Assembly (NCBI GenBank): GCA_963733905.1
Contig: CAVTEU010000007.1
Location: forward strand, 620,001-684,000
Direction: 5' to 3'
From: DATADW01 sp963733905
GTDB taxonomy: Bacteria > Actinomycetota > Acidimicrobiia > Spongiisociales > DATADW01
Length of the DNA: 64,000 nucleotides
Of the stretch, positions 1 to 8,751 are shown piece by piece; position 1 is the first letter of the stretch; every line of letters begins with the position of its first letter. The notes below the pieces were generated by a model. That model ran no database searches. It had not been told where the DNA came from and saw nothing but the letters and a program-made list of their open reading frames with translations. The position numbers and the translations under genes are program-made.

Positions 1-1
1 G

Positions 2-373
2 AGGACCGGGTGCGGCTCGTGTCGCTCCATGTCGTTCGGGGGCAACGAGGTCACCCCCACCGCCGACGTCCAGGTCGAGATGGACGGGACGGTGCAAAAG
101 TTCCGGGGCGAGGGCGACGGGATGATCCACGCCGCATTCGCCGCCCTGCGCCTCGCCTTCGGGTCCGATGCCCGTCTGGTGGACTACCGGGTGGAGCCGG
201 TCACCGCCGGCGCCGACGCCATGGCCGAGGTCAACGTCGTGGTGCAGACCGACGGCGCCACCTACCGCGGCCACGGCGTCCACACCGACGTGGTCGAGGC
301 ATCGGCCGAGGCTTTCTGCACCGCCCTCAACAAAGCCGCCCGGCGCATTCCTTCGGTCCCCCCGCAGGGGTGA
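2..373 (+). CDS. leuA: 2-isopropylmalate synthase, C-terminal part (partial)
   Basis: The window opens inside this gene; only the last ~120 codons are present. They match the LeuA allosteric/dimerisation domain: a beta-rich segment, the sequence RLVDYRVEPVTAGADAMAEV, then a GHGVHTDVVEASAEAF segment and the ALNKAARR end typical of 2-isopropylmalate synthase. The family condenses acetyl-CoA with 2-oxoisovalerate in leucine biosynthesis, and this domain binds leucine for feedback control. leuB lies further along on the same strand at 7580, which supports the leucine assignment. A citramalate synthase has the same C-terminal domain and cannot be excluded without the catalytic barrel. A short GC-rich hairpin follows the stop. 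Confidence 0.8.
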   Translation, partial: RTGCGSCRSMSFGGNEVTPTADVQVEMDGTVQKFRGEGDGMIHAAFAALRLAFGSDARLVDYRVEPVTAGADAMAEVNVVVQTDGATYRGHGVHTDVVEASAEAFCTALNKAARRIPSVPPQG

Positions 374-377
374 GGGC

Positions 378-396
378 CCCGCTGCGGAGCAGCGGG
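378..396 (+). terminator. GC-rich hairpin after leuA
   Basis: CCCGCTGC and GCAGCGGG form a perfect 8-bp stem around a GGA loop, starting 4 nt after the leuA stop codon. There is no U tract, as is usual in high-GC actinobacteria, so it is a probable but unproven terminator. Confidence 0.5.
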
Positions 397-416
397 TAGG
401 GGGGCTGCCGAACTCC

Positions 417-2053
417 CTACGATGCTCGACACGGGCTCTCGCACCTATGGGAGTGAACCAGCCCCCCTCCCCCGACGCCTTCGGCGCCGGGTACTCCCCC
501 CGCCGGGGGAGCGAATAGTTGTGAGAGCGCCGCTGCCTGTTTCGTCCCCGTCGGGAAGAAAGGCCTACGGGCAACTGACCAGGTCTGGTGTCGGGGAGGT
601 AGCGCTCGCACTCTTCCTGCGGTGAGGGTCCTGGTCACCCTGCTCTCGGCCAGGTCGATCATCCGACCTGGGTCGAGGAGGAAGGTCCGCACCACGTGGC
701 CTTGTTCCATGTTGCCGTCGACGTAGAGCAGTTCGCCATCCGGCCCGAACGCCACCGGACGAGGCACGTCGGGCGTCCTGGCCAATTCGTGAAGCACCTG
801 GCCGGTGTGGATGTCCCAGAGCCGTATGTTCGGGTCGTGGGCCACCGTGACGAGAACCCCGTCCGGTCCAAGAGCTATTTGTCCCACCCCGCCGCTGCCC
901 ACCTCCTCGAACATGACCATGGCCTCCTCGACCGATGCGCCCGCCACCAACGCTTCGACATCCACCACCCAGGCATGGCCGTTCTGCCCTCCAGTGGCGA
1001 GGTATTGCCCAGTGGGGTCGAATGATATGGACAGCGGGATCTCGCCTTCCTCTTCGAAAGAGATCTCGGCGACCATTTCACCGGTGACCATGTCGTGGAT
1101 CTCGACCTGATAGAAGCTGACGTTGACCGCCAGATAGCGGTCTGCTTCGAAGACCCCGGGCGGGTTGAACAGCGCATTGCCCACCAGCCCCCGCTCGCCC
1201 AAGTCGAGCAGCACTTCCCCGGTGAGGACATCGATCACCCTCGATCGCAGGTCGATATCGGCAGCGACGTTTTCGGGTGAGCACTGCGGCAACAGGGATG
1301 AAGCCTCGCCGCCATCGAGCACGAGCATCGCCCCGTCGCTGCTGAACCCCTTTGGCCAGACGCATGGGGGAAGTTGGTCGACCGGTTCGCCGGTTGTCAT
1401 GTGCTCGATCGACGCTTCGGGGAGCGGTTCGCCCGTGCCGGGGACGAGATCCGGCGGGATCACGGCGAGCAACCGCCAGTCCGGGCTCACCGGTGCCGGG
1501 AGAAACCAGTTCATCGCCCCGTCTACCGAGCCCAGGATTGCGCCGCTGCCGGATGCGTACCGGGTGATCTTGCCACCGCCCGTGGTGACTGCCACCTCGC
1601 TGCCGCTCGGAGACACGACCATGTGACGGGTCCCGGGGAGGACGAGATGTTCTGTCCGGAGTCGATGGGAATCACACCCGAACCCACCGGCCCGGCAGGT
1701 GTGATGTCCCAAATCCGGGTTCCTCCGGCGAGAGGGGCGCTGTAGAGCCGGTCACGGGTGGGGTCGAAGGCGACGTCGTTCACGGCGCCGGGGTGTCCGG
1801 CCAGGGTCATGATCTCGGATCCGTCTTCCAGGTCGAGCACCGTGATCACTCCCCCGGTCCCGTAGGTCGCCACCCAGCCACGGGCCGGGTCAACCTCCGG
1901 AAGTTCGGTTCTGTCTGAGCTCCATAGGAGCGATTTCGACTCGAGGTCCCAAACCTGGGTATCGGAGCCCACCAGCACCAACCGGCCACCTACCGGGTCG
2001 ACGCCGATAGCGAGCTGGGCGGCATCGTCATAAGGGATGTCGTCGATGTCCAA
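417..2053 (-). CDS. C-terminal WD40 region of the SARP-kinase protein (frameshifted)
   Basis: This is the out-of-frame continuation of the gene at 2028-5810. The reading moves to a second frame near 2090 (resuming at YDLTTGDEVEDLDI) and to a third near 1630 (resuming RHMVVSPSGSEVAV). Both parts consist of WD40-type blades: repeated 'DP/GPDG..LA' starts and 'VWD/LWD/IWD' strand ends. Near 625 a further break hides the usual end of this family: after RVTRTLTA an alternative frame reads EECERYLPDTRPG, so the listed end at 417 is probably too far. No catalytic function is expected; WD40 propellers bind partners or ligands. The smooth continuation of repeats across both breaks argues for sequence error, not a truncated protein. 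Confidence 0.75.
494..511. terminator. Hairpin between convergent leuA and WD40 gene ends
   Basis: CTCCCCC and GGGGGAG pair in a 7-bp stem with a 4-nt loop. It lies between the leuA end and the C-terminal end of the converging minus-strand signalling gene, so it could act on either strand. A second possible left arm (467-473) lies just upstream. Confidence 0.4.
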
Positions 2054-5000
2054 GTCCTCGACCTCGTCCCCGGTGGTCAGGTCGTAGAAACGCGACGCGG
2101 TCGTCCCCGGCTCGGGCCACCGCCAACGTGTCGGGGTCGAGGAAGCGCTCCGACGTGCTGTTGCCTGGTAGGAGGAACGAATTGACCTGGTTCATCGACG
2201 GGGACCGCCACACAGTGACCGGCCGTTCTGTCGCTTGCGCATGGCCGACGGCGATGAGGAGAGTGCCGTCGGGGCTCCAGTGCGGCACAGGCGATTCGTC
2301 CTTTCCAGCCAGCCGCGCCACCTCATCACCGGTTGCGGCGTCCCACACCGTTATCGACCCGTCTTCGCCTTCGGTATCCGGCCCGTGCCCCACCGCAAGC
2401 AGCGTGCCGGTAGGGCTGAACTCGACGGCGAGACAGCATCGGGCGGGCCGGTGAGTGTTCTCAGCTCTTCTCCCGGTCACCGGGTCCCAGACGATGACAT
2501 CGCTGGCGGATTCACTATCGGCGGCGAGCGTGGCCAGAAGCGAGCCGTCAGAACTGACCGCCACGCCCCACAAGCCGCCCTCGATCACCGACTCGAGCCT
2601 CGAGTTCTGGACCGCGCCCTGCAAGGCGGTGAGCGTGGCCGGTGTCACCGGATCTCCGGCGTCTTCCGACACCTCTGCCGCTTTGAGCGCCAGCAGCATG
2701 GCCAGCTCAGGGTCTTCGTCGAGAACTGCTTCCGACGCCCCGGCTAGCCCGTATACCCCTCCCCGCCGAGCCTCATCCTGGGCAAGCCCGCGCTGCCACA
2801 ACGCCAGCCCGGCGAGCACGATGGCCACCGACAGCCCGCCGGCCAGCAGCCCGATCAGGACCCGGCGGCGACGTTTCGCCGTCCTCGCCTCAGAATCTCT
2901 CAGCTCGCGGCTCGCATCCAAGAGCTCCGATTCCTCTCCCGACGGCGCGATATCGGTGCTCTGGGCCCAACGCTCCGCCTGATCCAGCCGACCGCCACGG
3001 AGGAGGAAACCCGGGTCACCGCCCGAGTCCGCCCACTCCCGGGCGGTGGCGCCTATGCGCCGCTGGACGAGGAGGTTCTCCCGCTCGGCGTCGATCCAAC
3101 CGGCGAGACGATCCCATTCCCGGAGCAGCGCCTCGTGTGCCACCTCGACTGTCGGTCCCCTGGTGACGGGGTCGCGGTCGTAGGAGAGCAGACGAAAGGA
3201 CCCAAACTGGCGGAGCACGGTGTCGAGCGCCGCCTGATCGACCGCCAGGCTCTTGAGCTCGGCCTGACGCACCCGGCGACGGGTGTCACCGGATAGCTCG
3301 TCGACGGCAACCAGCCGGAGAAAGACCTGGCGGGCGACCTGCTTCCCCTCGGGTGAGAGCCCCTCGTACAACTCCTCGGCTCTCCGCCCCAGCGCCCCCG
3401 CCACCCCGCCGGTGGAGCGGTAGGCGTCGAGGGTGAGCACGTTCCCCTGGCGACGGTTGAACAACTCGGTCAATGCGTATTGGAGGAGAGGAAGCGCGCC
3501 GGGCTGGTCCGCCACGTCGCGGATGATCTCCCCCACAAGCCCCGGCTCCAGGTCGACCCCGACAGCGCGCGCCGGTGCTGCGATCGCCTGGGCAAGACCC
3601 TCCTCGGTTGGCGGGCTCACCGTGACCAGCCCGGCGCTCATCAGATCGCCGAACTCGGGGTACTCGAGCGGGCGGTCGAAGAAATCGGCGCGCATGGTGA
3701 GAACGACGCGCATCCGGCTCCGCTCGTCGGTGGCGATGGTCACCAGGCTGTCGAGAAAGAGCCGGCGTGTCTCCTCGGCCCCGACGGCGGAGAACAACTC
3801 CTCGAACTGGTCGATCACCAGGAGCAGACGGCTGTCGTCGGCCGGGAGGATCTGCTTGGTGACCCGCAACAGCCCGCGCTCATCCGAAATCAACTCGTCG
3901 ATGCACTCGGGTGGTCTCTCCACAGCCACCCGCATCAGGGCCGCTTCCAACTCCTCGAACGGATAGGAACCGGGGAACATGTCGGTGACCAGCCAGTCCT
4001 TCGAGCCGAGCCCACCTGCCCTCAGGGCGGGAATGAGACCGGCACGGACCACCGAGGACTTGCCACTTCCGGAAGGTCCCACCACAGCTACCACCGGGTG
4101 GGCGCCGATTGCCCGGAGCAACTCATCGACCAGCACGTCGCGCCCGTGGAAGTCGAGGGCATCGGTCTCGGCGAAGGAGCGCAGGCCCTTGTATGGGTTG
4201 CGAACTCCGCCACTCGCCGCCGTTACATCGTCGGTCTCCGCGATCGCCACCACGTCGGTGCCAACGGCACGTCGCACCGCACGCAGGAAGTCGTCGACCC
4301 TCTCGTACCGGTTGCCCGGCTGATCGTCGGTGGCCCTGCGCAGCACTGCATCGAGTTCTGACGGCAGACCGGGGCGGGCGTCCACAACCGACGGCAGCGG
4401 ACGGCGGCCCGCCGGGTACACGCCGGTGAAGAGATGAAATGCCAGCACGCCGAGACTGAAGATGTCTGCTTCCTGTGTGAGCTGTTCGCCTCGGGTCTCT
4501 TCCGGGGGGAGGTAGGCGAGCGACGATGTGATCGGTGTCCCGGCCGGGTCGATGAGCCGGAGGGCGATCCCGAAGTCCCCCAGGTAGGCGTTGCCCTCCT
4601 CGTCGAGGAGGATGTTGCCCGGCTTGATGTCACGGTGGATCAGCCCGCGGCGGTGGGCATAACCCAGGGCGGCGCCAACCTCGTCCAGTAGCTGGAGCGA
4701 CGCCCCCAGATTCCAGGGACCGGGCTTCAATGCTTCGGCCAGGCTTCCGCCCCGGAGCAGCGGCATGACGAGGTAGGCGCCCTCGGGGTCCCGCCAGTAG
4801 TCGAGCAACCCGACGATATGGGGGTGCTCCAACTGGGCGATCAGTTGGGCCTCGGCCTCGAAGCGCATCAGGAAGTCCGACCTGTTGACGTATTCGGGTC
4901 GGATCACCTTGATCGCCACCTCGCGCCCCACCGATGGCTGATACGCCCGGTAGACGTATCCGAAATCCCCCTCCCCGATCTGCTCGCGGAGTTCGTATCC

Positions 5001-5810
5001 GCGGACCGTCCGACCCGTCTCGAGTTCGGTGGGATCTGTCTCCGCAGATCGTGGCGCCGAAGAGTCATCCGGGACGAAGTCGAGCCCGGCGTCCTGCTCG
5101 AGGATCCGCTGTTCGAGGTCGCGCAGCTCCGGTGAGGGCTCTATCCCCAATTCCTCACCGAGCAGGGTGCGGGCCCGTTGGTAGGCACGGAGCGCCTCTG
5201 CCTGGCGGCCCGAGCGGTAGAGGGCGAGCATCTGGAGGCCACGAAGACGCTCCCTGTAGGGGTACTCCCTGACCAGGGTCTCCAACTCGCCGACAACAGA
5301 GGCATGGTTCCCCACCGCCAGGGCGGCTTCGACCCGGCTCTCCACCGCGGTGACACGCAACTCGTCGAGACGAGATACCTCGGCCATCAGCGCCGGTGCC
5401 CCGCTCAGGTCGCCGTAGGGCAAGCCGTGCCACAGCTCGAGTGCTTCCTGGAGCGTGGCGAGGGCGGAAGCCGGATCGGAGTCGAGCTCTCTTCGGCCCT
5501 CGGTGACCAACCGCTCGAATCGAAGGGCGTCGAGGGAATCGTCGGCGACCACCACCCGGTAGCCGTCACCCTCGCGGACGATCTCCCCCCCAAGCTCCTT
5601 GCGGAGCAGTGAGACGTAGCTGTGCAGCGTGGCCTTCGCCGCCTCGGGGGGCTCCCCCGCCCATACCGCTTCGATCAGGGCGTCCTGTGAGACCACCCGG
5701 TTGGGACTCGCCAACAGGACTGCAAGGACCATCCGTTGCCGAGGCCCCCCCAACCCCACCGTGGTCCCGTCCTGGACCGCAGCGAGCGGCCCGAGTACCC
5801 GGTACTCCAC
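2028..5810 (-). CDS. SARP/BTAD regulator fused to Ser/Thr kinase, STAND NTPase and WD40 repeats
   Basis: A multidomain signalling protein. Residues ~1-90 are an OmpR-type winged helix and ~95-245 a bacterial transcriptional activator domain (AfsR/SARP type). A Hanks-type Ser/Thr kinase follows (~270-530): glycine loop IGEGDFGYVYRAY, lysine in VAIKVIRPE, catalytic loop HRDIKPGN, DFG in LGDFGIALR. Next comes an nSTAND1-type NTPase with P-loop VGPSGSGKSSVV near residue 573 and a Walker-B-like LLLVIDQFEELF. One membrane segment (~980-1000, VLIGLLAGGLSVAIVLAGLA) precedes WD40 blades that continue out of frame to about 620. The start was placed at GTG 5810, giving MEYRVLGPL, the normal SARP N-terminus; the open frame upstream has no homology-like content. 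The gene is divergent from the repeat protein at 6027. Its ligand and target genes cannot be read from the sequence. Confidence 0.85.
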   Translation of the reverse strand: MEYRVLGPLAAVQDGTTVGLGGPRQRMVLAVLLASPNRVVSQDALIEAVWAGEPPEAAKATLHSYVSLLRKELGGEIVREGDGYRVVVADDSLDALRFERLVTEGRRELDSDPASALATLQEALELWHGLPYGDLSGAPALMAEVSRLDELRVTAVESRVEAALAVGNHASVVGELETLVREYPYRERLRGLQMLALYRSGRQAEALRAYQRARTLLGEELGIEPSPELRDLEQRILEQDAGLDFVPDDSSAPRSAETDPTELETGRTVRGYELREQIGEGDFGYVYRAYQPSVGREVAIKVIRPEYVNRSDFLMRFEAEAQLIAQLEHPHIVGLLDYWRDPEGAYLVMPLLRGGSLAEALKPGPWNLGASLQLLDEVGAALGYAHRRGLIHRDIKPGNILLDEEGNAYLGDFGIALRLIDPAGTPITSSLAYLPPEETRGEQLTQEADIFSLGVLAFHLFTGVYPAGRRPLPSVVDARPGLPSELDAVLRRATDDQPGNRYERVDDFLRAVRRAVGTDVVAIAETDDVTAASGGVRNPYKGLRSFAETDALDFHGRDVLVDELLRAIGAHPVVAVVGPSGSGKSSVVRAGLIPALRAGGLGSKDWLVTDMFPGSYPFEELEAALMRVAVERPPECIDELISDERGLLRVTKQILPADDSRLLLVIDQFEELFSAVGAEETRRLFLDSLVTIATDERSRMRVVLTMRADFFDRPLEYPEFGDLMSAGLVTVSPPTEEGLAQAIAAPARAVGVDLEPGLVGEIIRDVADQPGALPLLQYALTELFNRRQGNVLTLDAYRSTGGVAGALGRRAEELYEGLSPEGKQVARQVFLRLVAVDELSGDTRRRVRQAELKSLAVDQAALDTVLRQFGSFRLLSYDRDPVTRGPTVEVAHEALLREWDRLAGWIDAERENLLVQRRIGATAREWADSGGDPGFLLRGGRLDQAERWAQSTDIAPSGEESELLDASRELRDSEARTAKRRRRVLIGLLAGGLSVAIVLAGLALWQRGLAQDEARRGGVYGLAGASEAVLDEDPELAMLLALKAAEVSEDAGDPVTPATLTALQGAVQNSRLESVIEGGLWGVAVSSDGSLLATLAADSESASDVIVWDPVTGRRAENTHRPARCCLAVEFSPTGTLLAVGHGPDTEGEDGSITVWDAATGDEVARLAGKDESPVPHWSPDGTLLIAVGHAQATERPVTVWRSPSMNQVNSFLLPGNSTSERFLDPDTLAVARAGDDRVAFLRPDHRGRGRGLGHRRHPL

Positions 5811-6026
5811 GGCTTCAACGATCCCGCGTCGAGGTCGGCGCGCCCGGCCGGGGTATGCGCCGATTCGCTCACCCTTCGAGGTTGGCCGTCGCCTCTTTAG
5901 GTCCGCTTGGACCGTGCTTGTAGATGTCCGCAACCCACTCCCAATCCCATTACCTGCATTCTCGCAGAAATTTGCAATCGCCCGGTCGTACAAGTGACTC
6001 AGCGTCGCAGCGATAAGGAGGCTGAC

Positions 6027-6575
6027 GTGACTGCTACTGCAGAGACCAAGACCTCGGAACGAGAGGTCGTAGACAGCGGGACCGCCATCAGGACGTCCCA
6101 CTCGTTGGGGTGGACGATCGGTGGGTTGGTCGGAGTTGGGCTGGTTGCCATCGCGGTGGCCCTCTGGGTGGGCTGGCAGCCGGTTGCGGAATCGGTCGCC
6201 GTGGAGACCGGTGCCGACCAGATCAGCTTCTCAAACGTGCAAGCCCGCGAAGCCACCGCGGGCCTGCAAGGAGTCCGGGCACCGATCACCTACACAAACG
6301 TCCAGGCCCGTGAGGCGGTGGCCGGACTCGGCGGAACCCCCGCACCGATCACCTACTCCAACGTCCAAGCACGCGAAGCGGTGGCCGGACTCGGCGGGAC
6401 ACCCGCCCAGATCACCTACACCAACGTCCAAGCACGCGAAGCGGTGGCCGGACTGGGCGGGACCCCCGCACAGATCACCTACTCCAACGTCCAAGCACGC
6501 GAAGCGGTGGCCGGACTGGGCGGGAGACCGGCCCAGATCACCTACTCGGACGTCCAGGTTCGCGAAGCACCGTGA
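6027..6575 (+). CDS. Single-pass membrane protein with 21-residue tandem repeats
   Basis: 182 residues starting at GTG 6027, chosen because AAGGAG (6015-6020) sits 6 nt upstream; the longer frame to 5907 has no such site. A short charged N-terminus (~30 residues) is followed by one membrane helix (WTIGGLVGVGLVAIAVALWV) and then five full and one partial copy of a 21-residue repeat of pattern ITY[ST]NVQAREAVAGLGGxPA[PQ]. The chain ends almost immediately after the last partial repeat. I recognise no family. The topology suggests a cytoplasmic N-terminus and an exported repeat tail, possibly a surface or peptidoglycan-facing element. It is divergent from the SARP-kinase gene and ends at a strong terminator, so it forms its own transcript. 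Confidence 0.75.
   Translation: MTATAETKTSEREVVDSGTAIRTSHSLGWTIGGLVGVGLVAIAVALWVGWQPVAESVAVETGADQISFSNVQAREATAGLQGVRAPITYTNVQAREAVAGLGGTPAPITYSNVQAREAVAGLGGTPAQITYTNVQAREAVAGLGGTPAQITYSNVQAREAVAGLGGRPAQITYSDVQVREAP
6222..6572 (+). repeat. 63-bp in-frame tandem repeat, 5.6 copies
   Basis: Units start at 6222, 6285, 6348, 6411, 6474 and (partial) 6537, each encoding 21 residues. Units 2-5 are nearly identical at the DNA level (shared GCGAAGCGGTGGCCGGACT core), while the first and last units have diverged. This points to recent expansion from the middle of the array. Confidence 0.9.
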
Positions 6576-6602
6576 ACCGAGCCTGAGTCAGCCCACTCGG
6601 CA

Positions 6603-6647
6603 GAGCCGGGTTCGCAGAGACCACATGGTCGAAGGCGAACCCGGCTC
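6603..6647 (+). terminator. Strong hairpin after the repeat protein
   Basis: GAGCCGGGTTCGC (6603-6615) and its exact complement at 6635-6647 form a perfect 13-bp stem. The 19-nt loop contains a further GACC/GGTC mini-stem. It begins 28 nt after the stop codon and is followed by CGTCTATT, and is probably an intrinsic terminator; it could also serve the converging J-domain gene. Confidence 0.7.
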
Positions 6648-6685
6648 CGTCTATTGAGCCAGCGGGATCGGTCACGCCAGTTCGC

Positions 6686-7475
6686 TCAGCCGCAGAGTGG
6701 GAGGGTGGCGGTGGCTCGGATCAGGTCGAGGGTCTGGTCGAGTTGGGCGTCGGCTTGGCGCTGACCGGTGCCGACGAGGTCCCATCGCCGCTGCGCGGCG
6801 TGGGCCACGATCACCCGGTCCTCTTCGAGCAGCGCCAGGAAGCTCGATGCCAGCCGCTGCCCGGCGTCGCTGAGCTGGCTCCGATCCAGCCTCCGTACCC
6901 CGCTTTCAGCGGCGGCGAGCGACCCGTCGAGCCGAGCCGGTTCCTCGGAGAGGCCCCCGGCTGCGGCCGCCCTTGTCACCGCGATGTCGGCCCTGTCGTG
7001 AGCATCGAGCGCCCGTCCGAACGCTGCCGAGACCTCCATCTCGCACTCGGCGATGACCGTGGCCGGGTTCGGCTCGGATGGGGTAACCGCCGTAGGGCCG
7101 CTCCGCACCGCGGTGCCTGCCCACAGGGCGATCCCGACCACCACAATGGCCCCGGTCCAAAGCGACACCCTCTCGGCGACGCTGGGGCGATGGACCCGGC
7201 GTGGGGCCGGTGAGCTCGGGGCGCGTTGCAGTCTGCGGTGGCGAAGGCGGGGGCGGTGCCGTGGCACCGGACGCCGGTGTGGATGCGGCGCGCTGTCGCC
7301 CCAGGATCGCCCGATAGGCCTGGTTGATCGCCCTGGCCTCCTCCTCCCGGCCCGGAGCGACGTCGGGGTGGACCGAGCGGATGGCGCGCAGGTAGGCGCG
7401 CCGCACCTCCTCCGGTGACGCCGACGGATCCACCCCAAGCGTCCGGTACGGGTCGGGAATCTTGTCGCTGGTCAC
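6686..7475 (-). CDS. J-domain membrane protein (one frameshift)
   Basis: The N-terminal ~60 residues form a complete J domain: DPYRTLGVDPSASPEEVRRA, then the diagnostic HPD tripeptide in IRSVHPDVAPG, then INQAYRAIL. This domain stimulates an Hsp70 ATPase. A Pro/Thr-rich linker follows, and the frame breaks near 7200. It resumes at RPSVAERVSLWTGAIVVVGI, a membrane helix, followed by ~140 residues of Ala/Arg/Asp-rich, probably helical sequence ending in ATATLPLCG. The start was set at GTG 7475 (TSDKIPDPYRTLG); an upstream TTG at 7529 is possible. There is no zinc finger or DnaJ C-terminal domain, so it is a type III J-protein, perhaps recruiting DnaK to the membrane. The gene is divergent from leuB. 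Confidence 0.7.
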
Positions 7476-7579
7476 GTCGCCATCATCGTCGCTGCTCCAG
7501 GCGGATGTGCCACGCCCATCACCAGACAATTGGGAGCCAGACGGATTGGCGCCAGAGGATGGGCAGTAGCGTGCCGGCG

Positions 7580-8644
7580 ATGGCCGACTACCGGATTGCG
7601 GTGATTGGGGGTGATGGCGTCGGGCCCGAGGTCACCGCGGTGGCGCTCGAGGCGATGCGGGCCGCGGGTCGCAGGTTCGGGTTCACCTTCGAAGAGAACT
7701 CGTATGACCTCGGTGGCGAGCGCTATCTGCGGACCGGCGAAGTTCTCCCCGATGGCGTGCAGGCGGAGTTGGCGGAGCACGACGCCATCCTCCTCGGCGC
7801 GGTTGGCACCCCTGCGGTCCCGCCTGGTGTTCTCGAGCGGGGACTGCTGCTCCGCCTCCGGTTCGACTTCGACCTCTACGTCAACCTCCGACCGGTCAAG
7901 CTCTATCCGGGTGTCCCCTCACCGGTGGCCAACCTGACACCGGACCAACTCGACCTGGTGGTCGTCCGGGAGAACACCGAGGGCCTGTACGCAGGCGCCG
8001 GAGGCGTTCTCCGCCGGGGAACCAGCCTCGAGGTTGCCACCCAGGAATCGCTCAACACCTACCACGGGGTGGAGCGGGTCATCCGATACTCGTTCGGTCT
8101 CGCCGAGCGGAGACGCCGCAAGCTCACCCTGTGCCACAAGACGAACGTGCTCACTTGGGCGGGCGACCTTTGGCAGAGGACCGCGTCGAAGTTGGGGCAC
8201 GACTACGCGACGGTCGAGCTCGACTACGTCCATGTGGACGCCGCTTGTCTGTACCTGGTGACCGACCCGCAACGGTTCGACGTGATCGTCACCGACAACC
8301 TCTTCGGCGACATCATCACCGATCTGGGTGCCGCCATCCAGGGCGGGATGGGGGTGGCCGCCTCGGGGAACATCGACCCTGAAAGGAACAGCCCTTCGAT
8401 GTTCGAACCGGTCCACGGTTCGGCACCCGACATCGCCGGCAGGGGTTGGGCCAACCCGGCGGCGGCGGTGCTGTCGGCGGCGATGTGTCTCGACCACCTC
8501 GGCGAGGCCGAGGCTGCCCGAGCGGTCGAGTCAGCGGTAGCTGCGGTGCTCCCCACCCTCGCCGCCATGGGAGGCCCCGAGATGGGTGCGAGCACCACCG
8601 AAATCGGCGAGCGGATCATCGCTGCGATCGAGACGCGGTCCTAG
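7580..8644 (+). CDS. leuB: 3-isopropylmalate dehydrogenase
   Basis: 354 residues, a normal length. The protein starts MADYRIAVIGGDGVGPEVT and has the family features in order: the substrate-binding arginines in LRLRFDFDLYVNLRPVKLY, VVVRENTEGLYAG, CHKTNVL with the catalytic lysine, DNLFGDIITDLGAA with metal-binding aspartates, and the NAD-binding segment FEPVHGSAPDIAG. It oxidatively decarboxylates 3-isopropylmalate in leucine synthesis, in the cytoplasm. ATG 7580 was chosen from this N-terminus; the open frame continues upstream without homology-like content. Tartrate or isocitrate dehydrogenases are relatives, but the leuA end on the same strand supports leuB. Confidence 0.9.
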   Translation: MADYRIAVIGGDGVGPEVTAVALEAMRAAGRRFGFTFEENSYDLGGERYLRTGEVLPDGVQAELAEHDAILLGAVGTPAVPPGVLERGLLLRLRFDFDLYVNLRPVKLYPGVPSPVANLTPDQLDLVVVRENTEGLYAGAGGVLRRGTSLEVATQESLNTYHGVERVIRYSFGLAERRRRKLTLCHKTNVLTWAGDLWQRTASKLGHDYATVELDYVHVDAACLYLVTDPQRFDVIVTDNLFGDIITDLGAAIQGGMGVAASGNIDPERNSPSMFEPVHGSAPDIAGRGWANPAAAVLSAAMCLDHLGEAEAARAVESAVAAVLPTLAAMGGPEMGASTTEIGERIIAAIETRS

Positions 8645-8696
8645 ACGAAGACCCGCAACAAGCCTATACCGAGCTCCGGACTGACCGTCGTTCTGG

Positions 8697-8746
8697 CTGC
8701 CGTCTGCCGTCTGCCGTCCGCCGTCCTGCCGTCTGCCGTCTGCCGT
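8697..8746. repeat. Heptanucleotide CTGCCGT repeat
   Basis: Seven copies of CTGCCGT, one mutated to CCGCCGT and one preceded by an extra C, fill about half of the 107-base gap between the converging ends of leuB and the CAP-domain gene. The repeat ends 6 nt from that gene's stop codon. A simple repeat with no coding role seen. Confidence 0.85.
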
Positions 8747-8751
8747 CTTCT

